Shown here one piece after another: positions 16,879 through 27,439 of a stretch of DNA of 64,000 nucleotides. Location: NCBI RefSeq assembly GCF_022807995.1, contig NZ_CP094351.1:3565001-3629000 (forward strand). Reading direction: 5' to 3'. The DNA comes from Pseudomonas orientalis. GTDB taxonomy: Bacteria > Pseudomonadota > Gammaproteobacteria > Pseudomonadales > Pseudomonadaceae. The notes below the pieces were generated by a model that saw only the letters and a list, made by a program, of their open reading frames with translations, was not told the origin of the DNA and made no database searches. Within the stretch, counting starts at the first letter, position 1; every line of letters starts with the position of its first letter. The position numbers and the translations under genes were made by a program.

Positions 16879-17736
16879 TCAAGGCGCCAACTCGAAAAAC
16901 GCCTGAATCAGGCGCAGCGACCGGCGCCGCTCCAGGCAACCGAGCCAGTGCCGGTTCAGCAGGCCATCGGCCAGGATCGGCACGGCGCGTACGCGCGGGT
17001 CCTGGCTGACCTCCATCGACGACACCACCCCGACGCCCAACTCGGCCGCAACCGCCTCGGTCACCGCTTCCCGGCTGTCCAGTTCCAGCAGCACCCTGGG
17101 TCGCACATCCGCAGCCAGGCACGCATCATCAAAGGTACGCCGCGTGATGGAACCGGGCTCGCGCAGCACCATGATCGCCTCGTTCAACGCCGTCAGGGCA
17201 ATGCCCTCGGTCTGCTCTGCCCACGGATGCGCGACCGGCACCAGTGCGCAAATACGTGACTCACCCAAGGGATGCAGGTACAGGCCTTTGCGCGGCGCCA
17301 CTTCGGTCAGCACCGCCACGTCTGCATGTTCGGACAGCAATGCCGCCAGCGCTTCCTGGGCATTACCCAGGCGCAGATTCACCGTGACGCCCGGATAGTG
17401 GGCGCGCAGCCGGGCGATCATCGGCATCACCAGGTGCGGGCCGTCCGCCGCCACTTCCAGACGCCCGGTGAGCAATTGGCGGTTGGCTTCGAGCATGGCC
17501 TGGGCCTCATCCACCAGGCCGAAGATGGCCCGGGTGATGGCCGCCAGGCGGGCGCCCTCCTCGGTCAACTCGACCCGCCGCGCGGTGCGGCGCAGCAACG
17601 GGATCTGGTAGTGCTCCTCCAGCGCCTTGATGTGCCCGGTCACCGCCGGCTGGCTGATGAACAGCCGGGCGGCCGCACGGGTAAAACTGCCCTCACGGGC
17701 CACCGCATCGAATGCGCGCAGTTGGAACAGGTTCAT
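16879..17736 (-). CDS. LysR family regulator of 2-aminoethylphosphonate catabolism
   Basis: A 285-residue LysR-type regulator: N-terminal winged helix (LFQLRAFDAVAREGSFTRAAARLFISQPAVTGHIKALE), then a periplasmic-binding-protein-like effector domain. The frame runs to 17796, but ATG 17736 (or 17742) gives the normal LysR N-terminus. It is divergent from phnW across about 110 bases, the arrangement of the AEP-catabolism-associated LysR regulators. It therefore most likely activates phnWX in response to 2-aminoethylphosphonate or its metabolite. Inducer and binding sites are not established here. Confidence 0.88.
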   Translation of the reverse strand: MNLFQLRAFDAVAREGSFTRAAARLFISQPAVTGHIKALEEHYQIPLLRRTARRVELTEEGARLAAITRAIFGLVDEAQAMLEANRQLLTGRLEVAADGPHLVMPMIARLRAHYPGVTVNLRLGNAQEALAALLSEHADVAVLTEVAPRKGLYLHPLGESRICALVPVAHPWAEQTEGIALTALNEAIMVLREPGSITRRTFDDACLAADVRPRVLLELDSREAVTEAVAAELGVGVVSSMEVSQDPRVRAVPILADGLLNRHWLGCLERRRSLRLIQAFFELAP

Positions 17737-17847
17737 AATCATCGGCCTCACTGATAGCTCGCATAACAACAAACAATTTGATTGATGACAAGCCAAACTG
17801 CAATTTAGGCGCCGTAGAGTCGACCCGTTGTTTTACGAGGACCCGAG

Positions 17848-18957
17848 ATGACCCCTGCCGCACCACTTCTGCTGACCCCAGGCCCGCTGACCACGTCCAA
17901 CCGTACCCGTCAGGCGATGATGGTGGATTGGGGTTCCTGGGATGAGCGTTTCAACCAACTCACCGCCAGCGTGTGCGAGCATTTGCTGGCGATCATCCAT
18001 GGCGCCGACAGCCACCATTGCGTGCCGTTGCAAGGCAGCGGCACTTTTGCCGTCGAAGCCGCCATCGGCACCCTCGTGCCGCGTAACGGCAAGGTGCTGG
18101 TGCTGATCAACGGCGCCTACGGCAAGCGCCTGGCGAAGATCTGTGAAGTGCTCGGCCGCACGTACAGCATCTTTGAAACCCCGGAAGACCAACCCACCAC
18201 CGCTGCCGATGTGGACCGTCTGCTGCACGCCGACGCGGCGATCACCCATGTCGCGCTGATCCACTGCGAAACCAGCACCGGCATTCTCAATCCGCTGGCG
18301 CAGATCGCCGAGGTGGTCAAACGCCACGGCAAGCGCTTGATCATCGACGCCATGAGTTCCTTCGGCGCGCTGCCGATCGATGCGCGCCAAGTGCCCTTCG
18401 ACGCATTGATCGCAGCCTCCGGCAAATGCCTGGAAGGCGTGCCGGGCATGGGCTTTATCTTCGCCGAAAAGACCGTGCTGACCGCAGCGCAAGGTAACAG
18501 TCATTCCCTGGCAATGGACCTGTTCGACCAGCACAGCTACATGGCGCGCACCGGCCAGTGGCGCTTCACCCCGCCCACCCACGTGGTCGCCGCCCTGCAC
18601 GAAGCGCTGTTGCAATACCACGAAGAAGGCGGCCTGCCCGCCCGCCACCAACGCTACGCCACCAACTGCCGCACGCTCCTGGACGGCATGGCCGAACTGC
18701 GCCTGCGCAGCTTCCTGCCGGCGGCGATCCAGGCGCCGATCATCGTCACCTTCCACGCACCGAAAGACCCGCGCTACCAGTTCACGGACTTTTACGAACG
18801 GGTCAAGGCCAAGGGTTTCATCCTCTATCCGGGCAAATTGACCCAGGTGGACACCTTCCGCGTGGGCTGTATCGGCCATGTCGATACGACCGGCATGCGC
18901 GCGGCGGTCGAGGCCATCGCCGAGGCGCTGCAGGAAATGGACGTGCTGGACATTTGA
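17848..18957 (+). CDS. phnW: 2-aminoethylphosphonate--pyruvate transaminase PhnW
   Basis: A 369-residue class V PLP aminotransferase that converts 2-aminoethylphosphonate and pyruvate to phosphonoacetaldehyde and alanine. The N-terminus [25 protein letters not shown] is typical; [12 protein letters not shown] and the PLP-binding Lys in [15 protein letters not shown] (near 194) are present. It is followed after 26 bases by phnX, completing a two-step route to acetaldehyde and phosphate. Start ATG 17848 is preceded by ACGAGGA. Length matches the family. Confidence 0.96.
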   Translation: MTPAAPLLLTPGPLTTSNRTRQAMMVDWGSWDERFNQLTASVCEHLLAIIHGADSHHCVPLQGSGTFAVEAAIGTLVPRNGKVLVLINGAYGKRLAKICEVLGRTYSIFETPEDQPTTAADVDRLLHADAAITHVALIHCETSTGILNPLAQIAEVVKRHGKRLIIDAMSSFGALPIDARQVPFDALIAASGKCLEGVPGMGFIFAEKTVLTAAQGNSHSLAMDLFDQHSYMARTGQWRFTPPTHVVAALHEALLQYHEEGGLPARHQRYATNCRTLLDGMAELRLRSFLPAAIQAPIIVTFHAPKDPRYQFTDFYERVKAKGFILYPGKLTQVDTFRVGCIGHVDTTGMRAAVEAIAEALQEMDVLDI

Positions 18958-18983
18958 TTGCCCCCTTACACAGGACCCGCATC

Positions 18984-19811
18984 ATGAACTATCAGAACCC
19001 CACCACCCTCCAGGCCGTCATCCTCGACTGGGCCGGCACCGTGGTCGACTTCGGCTCCTTTGCCCCGACGCAGATTTTTGTCGAAGCCTTCGCCGAGTTT
19101 GGCGTACAGGTGTCCATCGAAGAAGCCCGTGGCCCGATGGGCATGGGCAAGTGGGACCACATTCGCACCCTCTGCGACCAGCCGCAGGTCGCCGAGCGAT
19201 ATCGCAAGGCCTTCGGCCGCACGCCGACCGACGAAGACGTGAGCGCGATCTATCAACGCTTCATGCCGCTGCAGATCGAAAAAATCGCCGAACACTCGGC
19301 CCTCATCCCAGGCGCCCTCGACACCCTCGCCGGCGTGCGTGCCCAGGGCATCAAGATCGGCTCCTGCTCCGGTTACCCCAAACAAGTGATGGACAAGGTG
19401 GTCGCCCTGGCCGCCAGCAACGGCTACGTGGCCGACCATGTGGTTGCCACCGACGAAGTGCCCAATGGCCGCCCGTGGCCGGCGCAGGCGCTGGCTAACG
19501 TGATCGCGCTGGGCATTGACGATGTGGCGGCGTGCGTGAAAGTCGACGACACGGTGCCGGGTATCCTCGAAGGCCGACGCGCAGGCATGTGGACGGTGGC
19601 GCTGACCTGTTCCGGCAACGCCCTGGGCCTGAACCATGAGCAATTCCGGGCGCTGGACAGCGCCACACTGGCCATCGAGCGCCAGCGTATCGAAGCGATG
19701 TTCGAAGGCTCACGCCCGCACTACCTGATCGACACCATTACCGATCTGCCGCAGGTGATCGCTGATATCAACGCACGCCTGGCTCGCGGAGAAATGCCGC
19801 AAAGCCACTGA
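18984..19811 (+). CDS. phnX: Phosphonoacetaldehyde hydrolase (phosphonatase) PhnX
   Basis: A 275-residue HAD-superfamily hydrolase that cleaves the C-P bond of phosphonoacetaldehyde to acetaldehyde and phosphate. The nucleophile motif is [11 protein letters not shown] (Asp near 15). The Schiff-base Lys is in [10 protein letters not shown] near 53, and the later HAD motifs are [12 protein letters not shown] and [15 protein letters not shown] 18984 is the correct start; the open frame continues upstream through phnW in another phase only. It is co-transcribed with phnW under the LysR regulator. Confidence 0.95.
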   Translation: MNYQNPTTLQAVILDWAGTVVDFGSFAPTQIFVEAFAEFGVQVSIEEARGPMGMGKWDHIRTLCDQPQVAERYRKAFGRTPTDEDVSAIYQRFMPLQIEKIAEHSALIPGALDTLAGVRAQGIKIGSCSGYPKQVMDKVVALAASNGYVADHVVATDEVPNGRPWPAQALANVIALGIDDVAACVKVDDTVPGILEGRRAGMWTVALTCSGNALGLNHEQFRALDSATLAIERQRIEAMFEGSRPHYLIDTITDLPQVIADINARLARGEMPQSH

Positions 19812-19923
19812 TGAAGGTCAATGCAGCGGCATTCACAACAGGCGAAGCGCTTAAAACAGGCATACAGTTAACCCACTCCGTCAAAGAGCGGAGGTATGCC
19901 CCTGATGAGTGAGGAACCCAACG

Positions 19924-20517
19924 ATGCCGTGGAAAAATTCCGATACGCGCTACAGCACCATGTCGATTGCATTGCACTGGTTGATGGTGGTGCTGCTGGC
20001 GGTGGTCTACGCCTGCATTGAGTTGCGCGGCCAGTTCCCCAAAGGCAGCGGTGCACGCACGCTGATCGTCGAGATGCACTTTATGTTCGGCCTCACCGTG
20101 TTTGTGCTGGTGTGGCTGCGCCTGTTCGCCCGCAGCCTGGGCGTGGCGCCGAAGATCGTGCCGGCGCCGCCGCCATGGCAGCGCCTGTTGGCGACCCTGA
20201 CCCACTTCGCGCTGTATGCCTTGATGATCGGCATGCCGATTGCCGGCTGGCTGATCGTCAGTGCCGAGGGGCATTCGGTGATGTTCTATGGGATGGAATT
20301 GCCGCCGCTGATCGCTGAAAACAAGTCACTGGCCAAGGAGATCGAAGGCTGGCATGTGCTGTTTGGCCAAATTGGTTACTGGCTGATCGGGCTGCATGCG
20401 TTGGCGGGAATCTTTCATCACTACGTGCTGCGCGATAACACAGCGCTGAGAATGATGCCGGGTGGGAGGGGACTTGCTTCCGGTGGCGTTGAGTCAGCGG
20501 GCACATTCATCGAGTGA
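19924..20517 (+). CDS. Cytochrome b561 family protein
   Basis: A 197-residue four-helix membrane b-type cytochrome of the CybB family. Candidate haem-ligand histidines are in MSIALHWLMVVL (helix 1), VEMHFMFGLTVF (helix 2), LTHFALYALMI (helix 3) and LIGLHALAGIFHHYVLRD (helix 4). ATG 19924 has GAGGAA 9 bases upstream and is preferred over the GTG at 19909. The last ~20 residues (GGRGLASGGVES..) are low-complexity and run up to a REP, so the C-terminus may have been extended by repeat DNA. It is separate from the 9.4-kb paralogue and not near an obvious partner gene. Confidence 0.87.
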   Translation: MPWKNSDTRYSTMSIALHWLMVVLLAVVYACIELRGQFPKGSGARTLIVEMHFMFGLTVFVLVWLRLFARSLGVAPKIVPAPPPWQRLLATLTHFALYALMIGMPIAGWLIVSAEGHSVMFYGMELPPLIAENKSLAKEIEGWHVLFGQIGYWLIGLHALAGIFHHYVLRDNTALRMMPGGRGLASGGVESAGTFIE

Positions 20518-20528
20518 TACACCTTATC

Positions 20529-20714
20529 GGGCGCAAGCCCTGATGCCAGTCAGTTAAGGCTTTTTGTAGGAGCGAGCTTGCTCGCGAAAAACTCACAGGC
20601 GCCGCGTTCAATCAGGAAGCACGCGTTATCGTTGACGTCTTTCGCGAGCAAGCTCGCTCCTACAGAGGGCGACGTTCGCTTGACTGACTGGCATCAGGGC
20701 AAGGCCCCTCCCGC
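20529..20714. repeat. Composite REPIN element with terminal inverted repeats (copy 1)
   Basis: Core 20541-20696. The left terminus TGATGCCAGTCAGTTAAG (20541-20558) is mirrored by CTTGACTGACTGGCATCA (20679-20696) with one mismatch. Inside is a GTAGGAGCGAGC-family REPIN (20565-20665). The flanks GGGCGCAAGCCC and GGGCAAGGCCCCTCCC are two overlapping pieces of a GTGGGAGGGGGC-family REP, so the core looks inserted into that REP. It is the same element as at 61130-61284, in the opposite orientation. Confidence 0.8.
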
Positions 20715-21605
20715 AAAGGCATTGAAACCTCGGCGGCCTTGCAGGCCGCCGGTGTGGATGAAGATCAAGCGAGCGCCGGGGGCGAAGCGTCCGGCCTCGA
20801 TCTGTTGCTTCAATGCCAGCAGCGTTTTGCCGGTGTAGAGCGGCTCCAGCGGCACACCGCTGGCCTGTTCGGTGCGTTCGATAAAATCGAGCAGCAGCGG
20901 ATCGACCTTGGCAAAGCCGCCTCGGCTGGCGTCGATCAGTTCGTAACCGTTGTGCACCATCGCACTTACGTTCTGCGCGACACCGTGATCGTCCGGCACT
21001 GCCAAGGCGCCGTACACAATATGCCTGCCCGCCTCGGCCAGTGCCAAGCCGGCCAGGGTCGTCCCGGTACCGGCTGCCAGCCACCAGGCGTCGTAATCCG
21101 CCCAACCGAGCTGGCTCAACTGCGCCTGCGCCTGCTCGACCAGCACCCCGCAGCCCAGCGCACCGGCCAGCCCGCCGCCGCCTTCGGGTACCGGATGGAG
21201 ATGGGGATACTGTTCGCGCCAAGGCAACCAGAAATCCGGCTCATGGCGTGCGCGATAGCCGCCGTATCCGAGCCAATGCAATTGCATGCCGAACGCCCTG
21301 AGGTCGAGCACGGTGGGTGTGTCTTGAGGATGGCCGCGCAACAGGCCGACCGTTGGAAAGCCAAAGCGCTTGCCTGCCGCCGCCAGTGCGTGCAGATGGT
21401 TGGAGTAAGATCCGCCGAGGCTGATGACCCCGGTGGCCCCCGCGTGTCGTGCCTGGTTCAGGTGTTCGGTGAGCTTGAACCACTTGTTGCCGCTGATCAG
21501 CGGATCGATACGGTCCAGGCGCAGCACCGCCAACTCGATCCCGTTCAGCCAATCGAGCTGCACAGGTTCAAGGGGTGCGCGGGGCAGCCAGTCGAAAGGG
21601 CCCAT
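20694..21605 (-). CDS. PLP-dependent D-cysteine desulfhydrase / ACC deaminase family enzyme
   Basis: A 303-residue fold-type II PLP enzyme of the ACC deaminase/D-cysteine desulfhydrase group. The PLP Lys lies in PLISGNKWFKL (near 42). GGSYSNHLHALAAAG is the substrate/phosphate loop and AAGTGTTLAGLAL the phosphate-binding glycine loop. True ACC deaminases are longer (~338) and keep additional residues, so desulfhydrase activity is the likelier call; the substrate is unproven. The last residues (AGGALP) and the TGA stop are encoded by REP and composite-element DNA. Confidence 0.83.
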   Translation of the reverse strand: MGPFDWLPRAPLEPVQLDWLNGIELAVLRLDRIDPLISGNKWFKLTEHLNQARHAGATGVISLGGSYSNHLHALAAAGKRFGFPTVGLLRGHPQDTPTVLDLRAFGMQLHWLGYGGYRARHEPDFWLPWREQYPHLHPVPEGGGGLAGALGCGVLVEQAQAQLSQLGWADYDAWWLAAGTGTTLAGLALAEAGRHIVYGALAVPDDHGVAQNVSAMVHNGYELIDASRGGFAKVDPLLLDFIERTEQASGVPLEPLYTGKTLLALKQQIEAGRFAPGARLIFIHTGGLQGRRGFNAFAGGALP

Positions 21606-21662
21606 CGAGAGGTATCTGAATGAAAAAGAGGCGGTAGTCTACCACCGCCCCTCTTCGGCGAC

Positions 21663-23762
<2,100 letters not shown>

Positions 23763-23913
23763 TTATGTCCCACAGACTAAGAGGCGATCACCTACCGCTC
23801 AATGACTGAAACTGACAACTTATTGATCCAAATGCACAGCAGCCCTTGGCAATCACGGCCAGGGGCCCTACCCTAGCGGCGAACCCCGCCCCCGGTCTGT
23901 TGTCTGTTGCCCC

Positions 23914-25044
23914 ATGCGTAAATTACTTGTGTTCACCGTCACCATGGCCCTGGTTGCCGCCCTCGCCGCGTATCTGGTCTGGACCCAGGAGCGCCCTGTG
24001 GCGCATTACCTGTCGGACCTGCGCATCACCCTCGCGGTCAATGAAGGTCAGCCGGCCGAGCGTGGCAACCTGCTGGGTATCCAGCCGGAGCTGTTCCCTG
24101 CCGACTATCAGAGCCTGGAGCGCCTGCACCTGAAGCTCTCGGCCTACCTGCAAAAGGCCCGCGAACAGGGCCTGATCAACGACAAGACCGTCGTCGTGCT
24201 GCCGGAACATGTCGGCACCTGGCTGATGCTGGCCGGCGAAAAAAATGAGTTGTACCAGGCCACCCACCTCAAGGACGCGATGAACTGGCTGTCGATCAGC
24301 AACCCGTTGCAGTTCCTGCGTGCCTGGATCAGCGCGACCGGTGACAACCGCATGGACGATGCCTACCTGCGCATGAAAGCTCCCGGCATGGCGCGCGATT
24401 ACCAAGTGCTGTTTGGCGGCCTGGCCAAGGAATTCGGCGTGACCCTGGTGGCCGGTTCCATCGCCCTGCCCAACCCCAGTGTGAGCCTGGGGCAACTGCA
24501 GGTCGGCCATGGTGCGCTGTACAACGTCAGCGTGGTCTTCGCCGCCGATGGGTTGCCCCTGGGCCAGCCGCAGCGCCAGCTGTATCCGATCTACGACGAA
24601 CGCGGCTTTATCGAACCCGGCGATGAAAACATTGTCAGCGTGGTCGACACCCCGGCCGGGCGCCTGGGCGTGCTGATCGGCAGCGACAGCTGGTACCCGG
24701 ACAACTACCGCAAGCTCAACGAACAAGGCGCCCAACTGATTGCCGTGCCGGCCTATGTGACCGGGCGTGACACCTGGGACCGCCCGTGGCGCGGCTTCAA
24801 GAGCGTGTCGACCCCGTCCGAAGTCAGTCTGAAGCCCGAAGAAACCAGCGAGGGCGAAGCCTGGCGCCGCCTGACCCTGATCGGCCAGCCACCGATCAGC
24901 CAGGCCACGGCGGGTATGAGCGTGTTTTTGCGTGGCCAGTTCTGGGACCTGGGCAGCGCCGGACAAAGCTTTCTCAGCCGCAACGGGCAACTGTTTGCCG
25001 ACGGCGATGCCCGTGGCGCACGCCTGCTGAATATCTGGCTATAA
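23914..25044 (+). CDS. Membrane-anchored nitrilase-fold protein lacking the catalytic Cys
   Basis: A 376-residue protein with an N-terminal transmembrane segment (residues 5-22) and a carbon-nitrogen hydrolase fold. The general-base Glu is kept (VVVLPEHVG, Glu98). The nucleophile elbow reads GVLIGSDSWYPD, placing Gly256-Ser257 where active nitrilases have Cys. The catalytic-Lys region reads QPQRQLYPIYDE without a Lys. It is therefore either a pseudo-hydrolase or uses unusual chemistry. It is followed after 4 bases by an AraC regulator, with which it is probably co-transcribed. Annotation pipelines would call it a carbon-nitrogen hydrolase. Confidence 0.75.
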   Translation: MRKLLVFTVTMALVAALAAYLVWTQERPVAHYLSDLRITLAVNEGQPAERGNLLGIQPELFPADYQSLERLHLKLSAYLQKAREQGLINDKTVVVLPEHVGTWLMLAGEKNELYQATHLKDAMNWLSISNPLQFLRAWISATGDNRMDDAYLRMKAPGMARDYQVLFGGLAKEFGVTLVAGSIALPNPSVSLGQLQVGHGALYNVSVVFAADGLPLGQPQRQLYPIYDERGFIEPGDENIVSVVDTPAGRLGVLIGSDSWYPDNYRKLNEQGAQLIAVPAYVTGRDTWDRPWRGFKSVSTPSEVSLKPEETSEGEAWRRLTLIGQPPISQATAGMSVFLRGQFWDLGSAGQSFLSRNGQLFADGDARGARLLNIWL

Positions 25045-25048
25045 CCGC

Positions 25049-26083
25049 ATGAAGCCGGTACGCCTGGGGGATCTGTCGGTGGGTTTCGTGCACACCCTGG
25101 CCGATGCCGTCCACAGCCACGGCCTGGATCCGCAACCCTTGTTGCTGCAATACGGCCTGGACCCGGCACGCCTGGCCGAAGCAGGTGCGCGCTTGTCGAT
25201 CCCGCGCTATATGCGCCTGGGCCATGCGGCGATTCAACTGACCGGCGATCCAGGCCTGGGCCTGCGCATGGGTCAGCTCAGTCGCCTGAGCCAGGCCGGG
25301 CTCGCCGGTGTCACCGCCGCCCAGGCACCGACCGTACGCGAAGCCGCGCGCACGCTGACGCGCTTCGAACCACTGTATGGTTCCAACTACCGTGGGCAAT
25401 CGAGCTTTCATGAAGACGCCGAAGGCGCCTGGCTCAGGTTTTATTCCATCAGCCCCTACAATGCCTATAACCGCTTCGTGGTGGACTCGATCATCGCCGG
25501 CTGGCTGCATCAACTGTCGAGCCTGGCGCAACAGCCGGTGCAGGCCCAACGCATCGAAATCGAATTCCAGGCCCCCGAATACAGCCATCTGTATGCCGTG
25601 CTGGGGGACACGCCGGTGCAGTTCGGCGCCGACAGCAATCAACTGCGCCTGACCCAGGCCACCCTGGCCCTGCGCAACCCGCAGCACTGCCCGAGCACGT
25701 GGCACCTGTTGTTACAGCTGTGTGAAAGGGAACTGGAGCAACTGACCCGCACCCGCAGCCTGCGCGAGCGCATTACTCGTCTGCTGGGGCCAATGCTCAA
25801 TGGTGGCCGGGAACCCGACCTGGAAGAAGTGGCGGCACGCTTGAAGCTACCCACCTGGACCCTGCGCCGCAAACTGGCCGACGAAGGCACGCAATTTCGC
25901 GCGATTCTCAACGATACTCGCCGCGATCTGGCCATGACCTACATTCGCGACACGGAACTGGCCTTTGGCGAGATCGCTTACTTGCTCGGATTTGCCTCGG
26001 CCCAAGCCTTCCAGCGCGCCTTCAGGCGCTGGAACAACCAGACCCCAGGCGAATTTCGCCGCAGTCAGCGGCATTCCGCCTGA
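25049..26083 (+). CDS. AraC family transcriptional regulator
   Basis: A 344-residue regulator with the long N-terminal domain of the OruR/ArgR-like 'Arabinose_bd' type (GLGLRMGQLSRLSQAGLAGVTAAQAPTVREA) and a C-terminal AraC double helix-turn-helix (EVAARLKLPTWTLRRKLADEGTQFRAIL ... FGEIAYLLGFASAQAFQRAFRRWNNQTPGEFR). It follows the nitrilase-fold gene by 4 bases. The effector is unknown; homologues of this architecture respond to amino acid or fatty-acid-like ligands. Confidence 0.88.
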   Translation: MKPVRLGDLSVGFVHTLADAVHSHGLDPQPLLLQYGLDPARLAEAGARLSIPRYMRLGHAAIQLTGDPGLGLRMGQLSRLSQAGLAGVTAAQAPTVREAARTLTRFEPLYGSNYRGQSSFHEDAEGAWLRFYSISPYNAYNRFVVDSIIAGWLHQLSSLAQQPVQAQRIEIEFQAPEYSHLYAVLGDTPVQFGADSNQLRLTQATLALRNPQHCPSTWHLLLQLCERELEQLTRTRSLRERITRLLGPMLNGGREPDLEEVAARLKLPTWTLRRKLADEGTQFRAILNDTRRDLAMTYIRDTELAFGEIAYLLGFASAQAFQRAFRRWNNQTPGEFRRSQRHSA

Positions 26084-26091
26084 AGTCGGGC

Positions 26092-26178
26092 TTACAGCTC
26101 GGTGGCATCGTCGACCGGATCCAACGGGTCGAGCTCGAATGCCTGGTACTCCAACAGTTCTTCCTGGTAATCGTCCAT
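26092..26178 (-). CDS. Acidic 28-residue small ORF
   Basis: Sequence begins MDDYQEELLEYQAFELDPLD and ends with TEL; 11 of 28 residues are Asp or Glu and only the amphipathic N-terminal half looks helical. AAGGAG sits 7 bases upstream of the ATG, one of the best ribosome binding sites in the window, and this is the main reason to believe it. It converges on the AraC gene, 8 bases from its stop. It has no resemblance to PqqA despite the size. Function unknown. Confidence 0.55.
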   Translation of the reverse strand: MDDYQEELLEYQAFELDPLDPVDDATEL

Positions 26179-26339
26179 GGTGGACTCCTTTTTGAGTTAA
26201 ACGCGCCAGCGCAATTAATGACCAGCCCAACCAGCCTAAAGTGCCGTCATGACGAAAAAATGTCGGCGCCGTGACGTTCCTGCACTTGAAAATTAAACGC
26301 GTCAGCGGCGGACTGATTTAGTCGGGAGACCGAGGCACT

Positions 26340-26362
26340 ATTGCAATCATTGCAATTGCAAT
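26340..26362. promoter_or_regulatory. MarR-type operator upstream of the E1-C-terminal-like gene
   Basis: Three copies of ATTGCAAT (26340-26347, 26349-26356, 26355-26362) make a perfect 14-bp palindrome ATTGCAATTGCAAT (26349-26362) plus an adjoining direct repeat. The core TTGCAATTGCAA recurs upstream of the AceE-like gene. Confidence 0.65.
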
Positions 26363-26416
26363 CAAAAGGCAAGTTCCATTAGGGTAGGCAAATCTTTCGC
26401 CAGGAGCCACGCCCCC

Positions 26417-27424
26417 ATGCCCGCCTCTAACGAACACGCCGCGCAGCTGTGCATCGATGCACTTGACACCTGCGCAGACTCGCCCAGCTCGCCGCTGTAC
26501 ACGGTCATGAGCATGGCCGGCACGCTGGAATCCAGCCGCCAGGCCTGGGTGATTCGCGGCCAGTCGCGCAGTCGGCGCCCGGGTAACTGGCCTACCTGGT
26601 TTGCGCGCAATACCGGGGAGAAACCGCTGCTCTACCTGCACAGCGCCACATCGTCGGCCCAATTGTGCGCATTGTCAGACCAGACGGCTCAGCGCGGTAT
26701 TTTGTGCAATGACAGCGAAACCCATCCATCTCCTTGGCCAAAGGGTGCGCAACCGTCGCTGCCATTATGGCTGGCGAACCATCCACGCTGTACGCCCTAT
26801 GACCCTGCCTCGGGCGAAGAGGCACGGGCCGTCGTGCTGGCCGGATTGCGTACGCTGTACGTGGATGGCCAGCCGGGCTTTTATTACCTGGCGCTGCATG
26901 ATCAGCACAGCACCCTCGCACCGCAGGCGCTGGACCGCGAGGGTGCGATCAAGGGCATGTATCCAGTCCGGCGACCTGCCGGCGTGGCAAACGTGCGCTT
27001 GCTGGGTGCCGGTCGAGCCTTGGAAGAGGTCATACAGGCCGCGCAGTTGCTGGAGCAGCAATGGGGTATCACAGCGCACGTATGGAGTTGCCCCAGTTAC
27101 ACCCGACTGGCGCGCGAGGCGGCGGCCGCTGAGCGCTGGAACCGCCTGCATCCATGCGCGCCCAGACGCAGCAGCCATCTGCGCGACTGCCTGGCGGGGA
27201 GCCGAACACCGGTGATTGCCGTCACCGGCTACCCACAAGTGGTTGTCGACCAGTTGGCCGCCCATGTGGACACACGCTTCGTGGCGCTGGGCGCGGGCTC
27301 GGTGCAGCCAGCCGCGCCGAACCGCTACTGGATTGCAGTGCTGGCCTTAAAAGCCCTGGCCGATGAAGGGCATTTCGATACACAAAGACTGGAAGGTGCC
27401 CTGCAGAGGTATGACCTGAAATGA
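26417..27424 (+). CDS. Stand-alone protein resembling the C-terminal part of pyruvate dehydrogenase E1
   Basis: A 335-residue protein aligning, from about residue 75 to its end, with the last part of AceE. Shared stretches with the neighbouring full E1 include AIKGMYPV/GILKGMYPL, RWNRLHP/RWNLLHP, DCLAGSRTPV/NCLAGRTGPV, RFVALG and VLALKALADEG. The thiamine-diphosphate domain, the GDGE..NCN motif and the NESGAI catalytic Glu region are all absent, so it cannot be an E1 by itself. GGAG precedes ATG 26417 and the frame is intact, which argues against a simple pseudogene. It shares an operator with the AceE-like gene. It may be a regulatory or structural partner; function unknown. Confidence 0.72.
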   Translation: MPASNEHAAQLCIDALDTCADSPSSPLYTVMSMAGTLESSRQAWVIRGQSRSRRPGNWPTWFARNTGEKPLLYLHSATSSAQLCALSDQTAQRGILCNDSETHPSPWPKGAQPSLPLWLANHPRCTPYDPASGEEARAVVLAGLRTLYVDGQPGFYYLALHDQHSTLAPQALDREGAIKGMYPVRRPAGVANVRLLGAGRALEEVIQAAQLLEQQWGITAHVWSCPSYTRLAREAAAAERWNRLHPCAPRRSSHLRDCLAGSRTPVIAVTGYPQVVVDQLAAHVDTRFVALGAGSVQPAAPNRYWIAVLALKALADEGHFDTQRLEGALQRYDLK

Positions 27425-27439
27425 CCTGGCCACGGTTCA

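Noticed and set aside
18558..18983. N-terminal extension of PhnX reaching into phnW
   Set aside because: The extended part is Arg/Pro-rich out-of-frame phnW; PhnX homology begins exactly at ATG 18984.
26092..26178. PqqA-like peptide
   Set aside because: Size is similar but the Glu-x-x-x-Tyr crosslink motif and any pqqB-E genes are missing.
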